DNA of 6,212 nt from Sulfurovaceae bacterium. Lineage in GTDB: Bacteria; Campylobacterota; Campylobacteria; Campylobacterales; Sulfurovaceae. Location of the stretch: positions 1-6,212 of the forward strand of contig JAOZOG010000123.1 of NCBI GenBank assembly GCA_029933395.1, in the 5' to 3' direction. Both the position numbers and the translations under genes were made by a program. Numbering within the stretch: position 1 is the first letter of the stretch; each line of letters starts with the position of its first letter. Positions 1 through 6,212 of the stretch are shown one piece after another. The notes below the pieces were generated by a model that was not told the DNA's origin, searched no databases, and was given only the letters and a program-made list of their open reading frames with translations.

Positions 1-24
1 ATAGAAAGATACAAAGGAAATAGT

Positions 25-996
25 ATGGGAATGGATAGTTTGATCGGTGGTACCATCTGGGATGAGTACAGCCAAAAAGTAACGGAGTTGATGAACAACC
101 CCAAAAATATGGGTGAGATCACCGAAGACCAAGCCAAAGCGATGGGTGCCAAACTGATCGTCGCCGACTTTGGTGCAGAGAGCTGCGGCGATGCGGTGCG
201 TCTCTACTGGGCTGTAGACCCCAAGACAGACAAGATTCTGGAATCCAAATTCAAGAGTTTCGGCTGCGGTACGGCAATCGCCAGTTCCGATACGATGGCG
301 GAACTCTGCCGAGGCAAAACAGTCGATGAAGCGGTCAAGATCACCAATATCGATGTCGAAAAGGCGATGCGTGATACACCCGATGTCCCTGCCGTACCGC
401 CCCAGAAGATGCACTGTTCGGTGATGGCGTACGATGTCATCAAAAAGGCAGCGGCACAGTACAAGGGTGTCGATATGGAGAGCTTCGAAGAGGAGATCAT
501 CGTCTGCGAATGCGCCCGTGTCTCCCTCTCCACGCTAAGAGAAGTCATCCGCCTCAACGATTTGACAACTGTCGAACAGATCACAGACTACACCAAAGCC
601 GGTGCTTTCTGTAAATCCTGTATACGCCCCGGTGGCCATGAAGAGAAGGATATCTATCTTGTCGACCTGCTCGAAGAGTACGAAAAAGAGAAGATGGCCA
701 AAGCGGCCGATGCGTCAGGTTCCGGTGCCGATCTCACTTTTGCCGAGATGACGCTGGTACAGAAACTCAAAGCGGTCGACAAGACTGTCGATGACAATAT
801 CCGTCAAATGCTCATTATGGACGGTGGCGATATGGAGATCCTCGACATCAAAGAGAACGGTCAGCATATCGATATCTATATCCGATACCTTGGTGCCTGC
901 AACGGCTGTGCCAGTGCCTCCACCGGAACACTCTTCGCCATCGAGAATATCCTCAAAGAGAAGCTTGATGAAAATATCAGGGTTTTGCCGATCTAA
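25..996 (+). CDS. nifU: NifU, three-domain Fe-S cluster assembly scaffold
   Basis: Cytoplasmic scaffold on which Fe-S clusters are built with sulfur from a NifS-type cysteine desulfurase. Seen: three domains in the classic NifU order over 323 residues. The IscU-like domain (about 1-148) has the three ligand cysteines C54 (SCGD, with D56), C81 (GCGTAIASS) and C131 (MHCS). A BFD-like [2Fe-2S] domain (about 158-205) has C161-x-C163 and C196-x-x-C199. After a flexible Ala/Gly/Ser linker (about 222-236) comes an Nfu domain (about 245-323) with DGGD at 266-269 and the cluster-binding CNGC at 292-295. All expected cysteines are present. The frame stays open to the window's left edge, but AAGGA at 14-18, six bases before ATG 25, fixes the start; ATG 31 is the alternative. 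Known: Helicobacter and Campylobacter use this NIF-type system for general Fe-S assembly, so nitrogen fixation need not be implied. nifS probably lies just upstream, outside the window (inference). Confidence 0.96.
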   Translation: MGMDSLIGGTIWDEYSQKVTELMNNPKNMGEITEDQAKAMGAKLIVADFGAESCGDAVRLYWAVDPKTDKILESKFKSFGCGTAIASSDTMAELCRGKTVDEAVKITNIDVEKAMRDTPDVPAVPPQKMHCSVMAYDVIKKAAAQYKGVDMESFEEEIIVCECARVSLSTLREVIRLNDLTTVEQITDYTKAGAFCKSCIRPGGHEEKDIYLVDLLEEYEKEKMAKAADASGSGADLTFAEMTLVQKLKAVDKTVDDNIRQMLIMDGGDMEILDIKENGQHIDIYIRYLGACNGCASASTGTLFAIENILKEKLDENIRVLPI

Positions 997-1019
997 ACGA
1001 ATCTCTTCCAAACTTCCTG

Positions 1020-1033
1020 CGGGCTTCTGCCCG
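1020..1033 (+). terminator. GC-rich hairpin after nifU, possible terminator
   Basis: A five-base-pair perfect stem (CGGGC paired with GCCCG) with a TTCT loop begins 24 bases after the nifU stop and lies just before the end of the convergent small gene. Only three T residues follow on the plus strand, and no T-run follows on the minus strand. It is therefore a weak candidate that might serve both convergent genes. Confidence 0.4.
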
Positions 1034-1046
1034 GTTTATGTATCTA

Positions 1047-1268
1047 TTATCTTCTACCTCTGATCAGCCTGTAAATCGACCTGAAGATCACGAAGACAAT
1101 ATAAACAATCAGGGCAAAAACCAGCGGATGCAGAGGGCCGATCCCGTAAGCTCCTGCTTTGGGCAATGCCATCACATGCTCTATCGGATGGCTGAGCCAC
1201 TCCTGGAAATGCATACCGATCGCCAGAAACAGAAATATACCGAAAAAAATCATCATCTCTTTCTTCAT
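1047..1268 (-). CDS. Small two-helix membrane protein of unknown function
   Basis: I do not recognise a named family. The 73-residue product has two hydrophobic segments, about residues 5-20 and 47-64, joined by a polar loop with HPIEH (27-31), W24 and several glycines. Lysines at 2-3 and an Arg-rich tail (RGRR, 70-73) suggest that both ends face the cytoplasm and the loop faces the periplasm (positive-inside rule, inference). The reading frame is supported by a good ribosome site, AAGGAAG at 1273-1279 on the minus strand, four bases before the ATG, and by a TAA stop. The overlapping plus-strand frame is highly polar and lacks a ribosome site. The gene is convergent with nifU and divergent from mrp, so it is probably a single-gene transcript. 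It has no cysteines, so it is unlikely to carry a cluster itself; four histidines (20, 27, 31, 47) lie in or near the loop. Confidence 0.8.
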   Translation of the reverse strand: MKKEMMIFFGIFLFLAIGMHFQEWLSHPIEHVMALPKAGAYGIGPLHPLVFALIVYIVFVIFRSIYRLIRGRR

Positions 1269-1295
1269 AAAACTTCCTTGTTAAATAATGACATA

Positions 1296-1301
1296 ATCAT
1301 A
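1296..1301 (-). promoter_or_regulatory. Possible -10 box for the small membrane protein gene
   Basis: Read on the minus strand this is TATGAT, a five-of-six match to the sigma-70 -10 consensus, 27 bases before the start codon. No convincing -35 box is visible upstream. The area is AT-rich, so a chance match is possible. Confidence 0.3.
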
Positions 1302-1344
1302 TCGAAATAGAGGAAATTATTCCAAACTCTTTACTTACAACCGA

Positions 1345-1350
1345 TATAAT
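1345..1350 (+). promoter_or_regulatory. -10 promoter box for mrp
   Basis: A perfect TATAAT lies in the 118-base divergent gap, 36 bases before the mrp start. This would give a leader of about 30 bases carrying AAGGA at 1373-1377. No TTGACA-like -35 box sits at 16-18 bases; the upstream DNA is AT-rich. Housekeeping promoters in Campylobacterota often depend on the -10 box with poor -35 conservation, which fits. Confidence 0.5.
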
Positions 1351-1386
1351 CCATAGCACATATTCCGGACCAAAGGATAAACAAGA

Positions 1387-2472
1387 ATGCTACAAAAAGA
1401 AATGGTCGAAGAGAAACTTACCAAAGTCATCTATCCAGGCTTCACAAAAAGTATTGTGGAGTTTGGCTTTCTCAAAGAGATTACTGTTCGGGAAAATCTT
1501 ATCTCAATTCTGATCGATATCCCCTCTGCCGCAGAGGAGATCGAGAAGCAGCTCAGAGAGGAGATCGCTACACGCCTCTCTTTTTTGGGAGAGTATCGAA
1601 TCGATCTCACTGTTACGAAACCGAAGCCGCCCAGAGAGACGAGCTCGCATGGGAAAAATGTCCTGCCCAATATCCAAAACTTTGTGATGGTCAGCAGCGG
1701 AAAAGGCGGTGTCGGTAAATCGACTACCACGGTCAATATTGCTATCGCATTGGCACAGCAGGGCAAACGGGTGGGGTTGCTCGATGCCGATATTTATGGG
1801 CCCAATATCCCAAGAATGATGGGGATTGAGGGGCAACAGCCTGTTTTCCTGGGCAAAACCATAAAGCCTATCATATCACACGGCATCAAGGTCATGTCTA
1901 TCGGCTCACTGGTAGAGAGGGGGGCTTCCCTTATCTGGAAGGGGGCGATGGTCACACAGGCGATAGAGCAGATGCTCGAAGATATCGAATGGGGTTCCCT
2001 GGATGTCCTGCTCTTTGATATGCCTCCGGGTACAGGAGATGCGCAATTGGCTCTTGCACAAAGCCTGCCTGTGACCTCCGGAGTCTGTGTCACTACCCCT
2101 CAGAAAGTGGCTCTGGATGATACGATACGCAGCATGGACATGTTTACACAGCTTCATATACCCATCGCCGGCATTGTCGAAAATATGAGTGGCTTTATCT
2201 GTCCCGAGACAGGCAAAGAGTATGATATTTTCGGCAAAGGTACGACACAGCCACTTGCAGATGCCTATCATACAGAAATTCTGGGAGAGATACCGATCGA
2301 ACCGGCTATCCGAGAGGGAGGAGACAGTGGCCTTCCTATCACAGTTTTGGCTCCAAATTGTGAAACATCCAAACGATATCAGGAGATTGCTTCTAAACTC
2401 TGGAACACTTTGCAAAAGGTCAATGAAGAGGGTGGAGTAAATAATGAGGCGATTCAGCCTACTATTTTTTAG
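1387..2472 (+). CDS. mrp: Mrp/ApbC-family P-loop ATPase, Fe-S carrier, with MIP18/DUF59 domain
   Basis: Cytoplasmic ATPase of the Mrp/ApbC/Nbp35 family, whose members carry [4Fe-4S] clusters to apoproteins. Seen: 361 residues. A MIP18/DUF59 domain lies at about 5-77, then a short linker and a P-loop domain from about 97 to 345. The deviant Walker A reads SGKGGVGKST (104-113), with signature K106 and catalytic K111. LLDADIYGPN is at 131-140 and Walker B/switch DMPPGTGD at 211-218. ENMSGF at 265-270 leads into the place where the family normally has CxxC, but here it reads CPET (C272, T275), so the second cysteine is missing. The MIP18 domain also has YPG (16-18) where many relatives have DPE. 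The start has AAGGA at 1373-1377, nine bases upstream; ATG 1405 is a weaker alternative. The gene is transcribed alone and convergent with psrC. Family assignment is firm; the cluster-carrier role is less certain because of the altered motif. Confidence 0.95.
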   Translation: MLQKEMVEEKLTKVIYPGFTKSIVEFGFLKEITVRENLISILIDIPSAAEEIEKQLREEIATRLSFLGEYRIDLTVTKPKPPRETSSHGKNVLPNIQNFVMVSSGKGGVGKSTTTVNIAIALAQQGKRVGLLDADIYGPNIPRMMGIEGQQPVFLGKTIKPIISHGIKVMSIGSLVERGASLIWKGAMVTQAIEQMLEDIEWGSLDVLLFDMPPGTGDAQLALAQSLPVTSGVCVTTPQKVALDDTIRSMDMFTQLHIPIAGIVENMSGFICPETGKEYDIFGKGTTQPLADAYHTEILGEIPIEPAIREGGDSGLPITVLAPNCETSKRYQEIASKLWNTLQKVNEEGGVNNEAIQPTIF

Positions 2473-2479
2473 CGGAAAA

Positions 2480-2496
2480 TTCTAACTTTTTTAGAA
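2480..2496. terminator. AT-rich hairpin between mrp and psrC, possible bidirectional terminator
   Basis: A six-base-pair perfect inverted repeat (TTCTAA and TTAGAA) flanks a five-base CTTTT loop, starting eight bases after the mrp stop. On the minus strand the hairpin is followed directly by TTTT (2476-2479 as AAAA on plus), so it fits best as the terminator of the psr operon. On the plus strand the T-run lies in the loop and stem rather than after them. Confidence 0.45.
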
Positions 2497-2501
2497 CGAT
2501 A

Positions 2502-2525
2502 CAGAGTAGCCTGAAGGCCACTCTG
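2502..2525. terminator. Strong hairpin just beyond the psrC stop
   Basis: A 24-base inverted repeat: six base pairs (CAGAGT with ACTCTG), one A-C mismatch, then three GC pairs (GCC with GGC) closing a TGAA loop. It lies eight bases after the psrC stop on the minus strand and 30 bases after the mrp stop on the plus strand. No T-run follows directly on either strand. It may act together with the neighbouring AT-rich hairpin, or protect the 3' end of the psr transcript. Confidence 0.5.
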
Positions 2526-2532
2526 CCAAAGA

Positions 2533-3771
2533 TCAATGCTGCTCGTCAGCATCCAGATTGAAGAGTTTGCTTCCTACATAGTAGAGAAGCAGACAAAGCC
2601 CCAGTCCACCCAGAGAGATCATAATCTCTGTACCACTCGGGAAGTAGTGAACCCATTCGGGAGAGAGCTGATACTCTCTGATCTTCATCATCTGCAGCGG
2701 CTTGAGCTGTGTATCGTGGACTAGGTTGTATCGCATAAAGAAGATACCAACCATACCGCTCGCGGAAGCCCAGACCATACCATTGATATTCTTGCCCATA
2801 TCTTTCAGAATGATATAGAGAGGGATCAGCATTGCCAGGATCACCTCGGCCCAGAATGTCCAGCTGCCCAGAATATGTACTGCAACTTCAGAACGGTTTG
2901 GCATACCGCCATAGATATCGGTCAGCATCTTCCACGTTACAAAGAAGATCAGGATAGAGATCAGCAATCCCTGGATCTTCGCCAAGCCTGTCAGCATCTT
3001 TTTCGCATTTTCAGGAAACTCCATCTTATATCTCCAACCCATAATGAGGAAGGAGATAAAGATACCCGTGATGAAGGCCGTCAAGATAAAGTAAGTTGGA
3101 TAGAAAACACCGTTTGAAATCGGTCTGGCATTGAGGAAACCAAAGACAGAACCAAGGTTGGAGTGTGCTGCAAGTCCCACCAGAAGACCGGTCAAACCAA
3201 AGATCTTGGCATTCTTCATATCATGCTTGAGAAGGAAGACAAACTCGATGATCATAAAGGTCAGATAAAGTCCATAGAGTGTACCCATCCACCAGATCGC
3301 CGAAGTCAGTCCTGGACTCAATACATTGTAAATCATCATCGTAACAGGGTGCCCTATCTCGAAAGCGATCACGGCAAAACCGGCCATAATTGTCACAATC
3401 GAACCAAAGATCGCTCTTTTGGAGATCATCTCATAATCTTTGAAACCAAAGACATCACCCAAAGAACCGACAATACACAAACCTGTCGAACTGACGACAA
3501 AGAAGATGTAGACTGCAATCAAAAGACCCCATGGGTGCTCTCTGGTGACATTGTAGGCATGATGACCATGCATCAGATAAGTTGCAACACCGATTACAAA
3601 CATAGCCAAAAATGCCAAGATCACAACTGCCAAAAGCTTGTTGCGCGGTGTTTTTTCATAATTCAATAAATCCTTCATTCCTATTTTGTTGTAAGGAATG
3701 GTAGAGGCAAACGCTTTCGCTTTCGCTATCAAGCCTGTCTCTTCTGTTTTTTCTACTGTTTCTGCCATCAT
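2533..3771 (-). CDS. psrC: PsrC, NrfD-family quinone-interacting membrane subunit
   Basis: Integral membrane anchor that exchanges electrons between menaquinone and PsrB. Seen: 412 residues with about ten hydrophobic segments, near 44-67, 80-106, 117-140, 155-182, 188-206, 222-246, 262-286, 299-323, 330-347 and 376-399. A charged N-terminal tail of about 43 residues, with no signal peptide, precedes the first. Family-like stretches include PWGLLIAVY (80-88) leading to the second helix, and ARPISNGVFYPTYF (215-228). It is longer than the classic PsrC (roughly 250-320 residues, eight or nine helices) and resembles the ten-helix HybB/DsrP-like branch. Two adjacent ATGs (3771 and 3768) share the ribosome site AAGGAG at 3775-3780; spacing is three bases to the first and six to the second, so 3768 is probably the true start. 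The gap from the psrB stop is only 7-10 bases and the ribosome site overlaps that stop, implying cotranscription. Confidence 0.93.
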   Translation of the reverse strand: MMAETVEKTEETGLIAKAKAFASTIPYNKIGMKDLLNYEKTPRNKLLAVVILAFLAMFVIGVATYLMHGHHAYNVTREHPWGLLIAVYIFFVVSSTGLCIVGSLGDVFGFKDYEMISKRAIFGSIVTIMAGFAVIAFEIGHPVTMMIYNVLSPGLTSAIWWMGTLYGLYLTFMIIEFVFLLKHDMKNAKIFGLTGLLVGLAAHSNLGSVFGFLNARPISNGVFYPTYFILTAFITGIFISFLIMGWRYKMEFPENAKKMLTGLAKIQGLLISILIFFVTWKMLTDIYGGMPNRSEVAVHILGSWTFWAEVILAMLIPLYIILKDMGKNINGMVWASASGMVGIFFMRYNLVHDTQLKPLQMMKIREYQLSPEWVHYFPSGTEIMISLGGLGLCLLLYYVGSKLFNLDADEQH

Positions 3772-3778
3772 GCACTCC

Positions 3779-4342
3779 TTATGTTAGATAGAATAATTTT
3801 GGTTTGGTGCCCAGGTTTGCTTTGAGCGAGAAGTGTTCTCTCGTTCTCAACAGTTCGCTGATTTCACTGTCGTAATCATCAAGATCACCAAAGGTTCGTA
3901 CTTTTGTCGGGCAGGTATTTTGACACGCCGTGGTTGTCTCACCCCGCGCCAGTCTCGTATCGGAACAGAAAGTACACTTATCCACCGTCATCGTTCTGTC
4001 GTCGACATAACGTGCATCGTAAGGACAGGCATTCATACAGTAGCTGCAGAGAATACACTTGTCACTGTTGACGCGCACCACATGATTTTCATCATAGTAT
4101 GTCGCGTTTGTAGGACATACTTCCTGACAAGGTGCCGCATCACAATGTTGACATTGACTCGGCAAAAATGCAGCCGAAGCGATATCCAGAAGCGGCCACT
4201 CACCCTTTACATCATTGGCGCCTACCCAGATTCTATGCTTGTCGGCACCCAGAAGTACGCCATTCTCTTCTTTACAGGCGACTTCACATGCTTTACAATT
4301 GATACAATTTTTGTAATCCAGCGCCATTCCATATCTTGCCAT
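3779..4342 (-). CDS. psrB: PsrB, four-[4Fe-4S] electron-transfer subunit
   Basis: Ferredoxin-like subunit that relays electrons between the PsrC quinone site and the PsrA active site. Seen: 187 residues with 16 cysteines in four sets, the standard pattern for four [4Fe-4S] clusters: C13, C16, C19, C23; C64, C67, C72, C76; C96, C99, C102, C106; and C123, C126, C140, C144. No extra or missing cysteine is evident. There is no signal peptide. Relatives are exported as a complex using the Tat signal of PsrA, which fits (known for the family, not visible here). Start: AAGGAAGG at 4350-4357, inside the end of psrA, seven bases before the ATG. Only two bases separate the psrA stop from this start, indicating translational coupling. 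The same fold serves Phs, Dms, Nrf and Ttr enzymes, so the substrate is set by PsrA, not by this subunit. Confidence 0.95.
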   Translation of the reverse strand: MARYGMALDYKNCINCKACEVACKEENGVLLGADKHRIWVGANDVKGEWPLLDIASAAFLPSQCQHCDAAPCQEVCPTNATYYDENHVVRVNSDKCILCSYCMNACPYDARYVDDRTMTVDKCTFCSDTRLARGETTTACQNTCPTKVRTFGDLDDYDSEISELLRTREHFSLKANLGTKPKLFYLT

Positions 4343-4344
4343 AA

Positions 4345-6212
4345 TTACACCTTCCTTATTTCTACATTGGTTTCATGCATTGATGCTGCACCATACACAG
4401 GTTCAATATGATCCTCGATGACCGCATTGTCATTTCCACCATTCTTGTATGCCCACGTCAACGCCTCACTCTCTTCACCAAATCCATGAACAAAGAAGAT
4501 TGTATTCGGCCCGACCTTTTCTGTCGGATAGGCTTTGAGTTTTGTCTTGCCGGCACTGCTCGACACCTCGATCATATCACCAAATTCGATTCCTTTTTTC
4601 TTGGCAACACGTCTGTTGATCCAGAGGTAGTTCTCCATAATGAGATCTCTGAGCATCGCATTGTTGGAAGTACCGCTTTGCGTAAACTGCGCATGTCGTC
4701 CCGTCAAGAGTCTGAATTTTCCATCGGGCACAGTGAAGTTGTACTCATCTCTCCAGACCGGCATAGGGTCGACACCTTTTTTTGCCATGTTTGGAAGATT
4801 GCACTCCACTTTTTTGCTCGGTGTTTTTGGCTTACCGCCGTTCACGCTGTAGGCTTTCTCTTTTTCAGGATAGTACTGATGCTCATTGGCAGAGATCTGT
4901 TTGAAATACTTATCCATATCAGGATAGAAGACTCCATGCTCTTCCAGAGCTTTGACAGCCTCCTCACCATAGACACTTTCGACCATATGTCTATTGATCT
5001 CTTCCTGAGAGTGTTCAAACGGCTTTGTCAGATCAAACTCTTCATAGACTTCCGCTGCTCTCTGTTCAGGAGTTTTTTTATCGTCACCTTCGCCCAGGTC
5101 AGCCAACTCCTCTTTGACATCATCATCATATTTTTTTGTGATCTCGAAGAGTGGCATAGATATCTTCTCAGTCAAACCTTTCATAATCTCCATGACCGGC
5201 TTTGTCTCGAACATCGGATCGACAACTTTGTTTCTCTGAGCGATAGAGGGCTCGACCCCTCCAAATGTTTTGACCGGGTCAGTTCTTTCCAGGTAGGTAC
5301 ACTCAGGCAGTACGACGTCGGCATACATCACTGTATCGCTCGGCATCGTATCGATCGAAACGACCAGTTCCATCTTTTTCAGCATTTGGGCCGTTTTTTC
5401 GGTATTGGGCATATTCATCATCGGATTATGCTTGTAGATAAACATTCCCCGGACTTTGTAAGGCATATGCCCTTCCAAAAATCTGTTTCTCCACGCGATC
5501 CAGGATCCGCCACCGCTGACGACTGCACAATCAGAGTAACCAGAATGTCCTTTTGCCGGATGCTTCTCTTTTTCGATCGCCCTGGCTTCCGCTCTGGCAT
5601 AGATAGGCTCAAGCCCCTCGTGCTTGCCAAGTTTAAGTTTTTTACCGAAGACCAATCCGCCCTTGGTATCGATACCGCCACTCAATCCCTGGAAGATAGC
5701 CATCGCACGACGCAGCTGAAAATCATTGTCGGCAAATGTACTTCTTCTTCCCGGATAGTAGACAGCTTTGGGTGCATGTGCCATAAATTCTCTGGCTATC
5801 TGATAGATATCTTTGGCTTTGATACCGGTGATTTTTTCTGCCCACTCAGGTGTGTATTTATTCCCTATGACACTTTTGCTGTATTCGTCAAATCCATTGA
5901 AGTTTTCAGCAACATACTTTTTGTCATACAGCTCTTCTGTCAACACCACATAGGTCAAAGCCAATACAAATGCCAGGTCTGTTCCCGGATTGATCGCCAG
6001 CCATTTATCTGCTTTGGCGGCCGTATTGGTAAATCGTGGATCGATACAGATCAGTTTCGCACCCCGTCCTTTGGTCCGCTTGAATCCATCCATCGTGTCA
6101 GGTGTTACGATCGCTTCCGCTCTGTTGGCACCTGCCATGATGATGTATTCTGCATTCTCCAGATCTGCCGCTGCGTAACCGCCCAGTGTTACACCGTAAC
6201 CGGAGATGACTG
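4345..6212 (-). CDS. psrA: PsrA-type molybdopterin oxidoreductase catalytic subunit, 5' end cut by the window
   Basis: Catalytic subunit of a DMSO-reductase-family enzyme of the polysulfide/thiosulfate reductase group. Seen: 621 residues (numbered from the first complete codon at 6210) with no stop up to the window edge. The methionine at 6138 is internal, because the frame continues upstream through conserved-looking sequence ending in EYII. Cofactor-region motifs include CIDPRFTNTAAKAD (55-68), HNPMMNMPN (261-269) and DTMPSDTVMYADVVLPECTY (287-306). A C-terminal molybdopterin-dinucleotide-binding domain spans about 499-621, starting FRLLTGRH. A charged acidic segment lies at about 360-387. 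Missing from view: the N-terminal roughly 150-200 residues, with the expected Tat signal, [4Fe-4S] cysteines and molybdenum-ligand residue. Context with psrB and psrC supports a periplasmic, membrane-anchored respiratory enzyme. The substrate could be polysulfide, elemental sulfur, thiosulfate or tetrathionate; polysulfide is favoured by operon form and host type only. Confidence 0.9.
   Translation of the reverse strand, partial: VISGYGVTLGGYAAADLENAEYIIMAGANRAEAIVTPDTMDGFKRTKGRGAKLICIDPRFTNTAAKADKWLAINPGTDLAFVLALTYVVLTEELYDKKYVAENFNGFDEYSKSVIGNKYTPEWAEKITGIKAKDIYQIAREFMAHAPKAVYYPGRRSTFADNDFQLRRAMAIFQGLSGGIDTKGGLVFGKKLKLGKHEGLEPIYARAEARAIEKEKHPAKGHSGYSDCAVVSGGGSWIAWRNRFLEGHMPYKVRGMFIYKHNPMMNMPNTEKTAQMLKKMELVVSIDTMPSDTVMYADVVLPECTYLERTDPVKTFGGVEPSIAQRNKVVDPMFETKPVMEIMKGLTEKISMPLFEITKKYDDDVKEELADLGEGDDKKTPEQRAAEVYEEFDLTKPFEHSQEEINRHMVESVYGEEAVKALEEHGVFYPDMDKYFKQISANEHQYYPEKEKAYSVNGGKPKTPSKKVECNLPNMAKKGVDPMPVWRDEYNFTVPDGKFRLLTGRHAQFTQSGTSNNAMLRDLIMENYLWINRRVAKKKGIEFGDMIEVSSSAGKTKLKAYPTEKVGPNTIFFVHGFGEESEALTWAYKNGGNDNAVIEDHIEPVYGAASMHETNVEIRKV

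Noticed and set aside
204..584. Minus-strand frame inside nifU
   Set aside because: Antisense of the conserved IscU-like and [2Fe-2S] domains; no ribosome site or family resemblance.
25..996. nifU as a sign of nitrogen fixation
   Set aside because: No other nif gene is visible, and Campylobacterota use full-length NifU for general Fe-S assembly.
1038..1310. Plus-strand frame of 90 codons opposite the small membrane protein gene
   Set aside because: Very polar composition, no ribosome site before its ATG, and it runs across the promoter area of mrp; the minus-strand frame has a good ribosome site and coherent membrane helices.
3163..3669. Plus-strand frame of 168 codons inside psrC
   Set aside because: Shadow of the psrC coding strand; His/Lys/Asp-rich with no recognisable domain, while the opposite strand is a clear NrfD-family protein.
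3833..4411. Plus-strand frame of 192 codons across psrB
   Set aside because: Antisense of a clear four-cluster ferredoxin and crossing the psrA-psrB junction; no supporting start signal or domain.
6136..6138. Methionine at 6138 as the start of psrA
   Set aside because: The frame stays open to the window edge with sequence typical of this family just upstream, and no ribosome site precedes this ATG; the gene is cut by the window.

Overview
The window holds six protein-coding genes in a compact, moderate-GC layout with no gene-free stretch over about 120 bases. It looks like a chromosomal segment of a sulfur-respiring Campylobacterota bacterium (Sulfurovum- or Sulfurimonas-like). The reasons are a three-domain NifU of the kind that phylum uses for general Fe-S assembly, a MIP18/DUF59-Mrp ATPase, strong AAGGA-type ribosome sites, and a PsrABC-type molybdoenzyme operon. 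The taxon is inferred from gene content and style; no rRNA is present.

Left part, plus strand: nifU (25-996) is complete, with IscU-like, [2Fe-2S] and Nfu domains. A GC hairpin at 1020-1033 follows it. A small gene on the minus strand (1047-1268) encodes a two-helix membrane protein of unknown function. It is divergent from mrp (1387-2472, plus strand), and the 118-base gap between them carries a perfect TATAAT for mrp. mrp encodes a P-loop Fe-S carrier ATPase in which the usual C-terminal CxxC is reduced to a single cysteine.

Right part, minus strand: a tightly packed operon is read psrA -> psrB -> psrC, from the right edge toward 2533. psrA (molybdopterin catalytic subunit) is cut by the window edge and lacks its N-terminus. 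psrB is a 16-cysteine, four-[4Fe-4S] electron-transfer subunit. psrC is a NrfD-family quinone-reactive membrane anchor with about ten predicted helices, longer than the classic PsrC. Two hairpins (2480-2525) separate the convergent mrp and psrC ends.

Functionally, the right half would pass electrons between the menaquinone pool and a periplasmic sulfur substrate (polysulfide, sulfur or thiosulfate) through PsrC, PsrB and PsrA. The left half would build and deliver Fe-S clusters, which this operon consumes heavily. That link is an inference from adjacency. I see no mobile element, CRISPR array, tRNA, rRNA or clearly new system; the most notable points are the atypical Mrp motif, the ten-helix PsrC and the small membrane protein.
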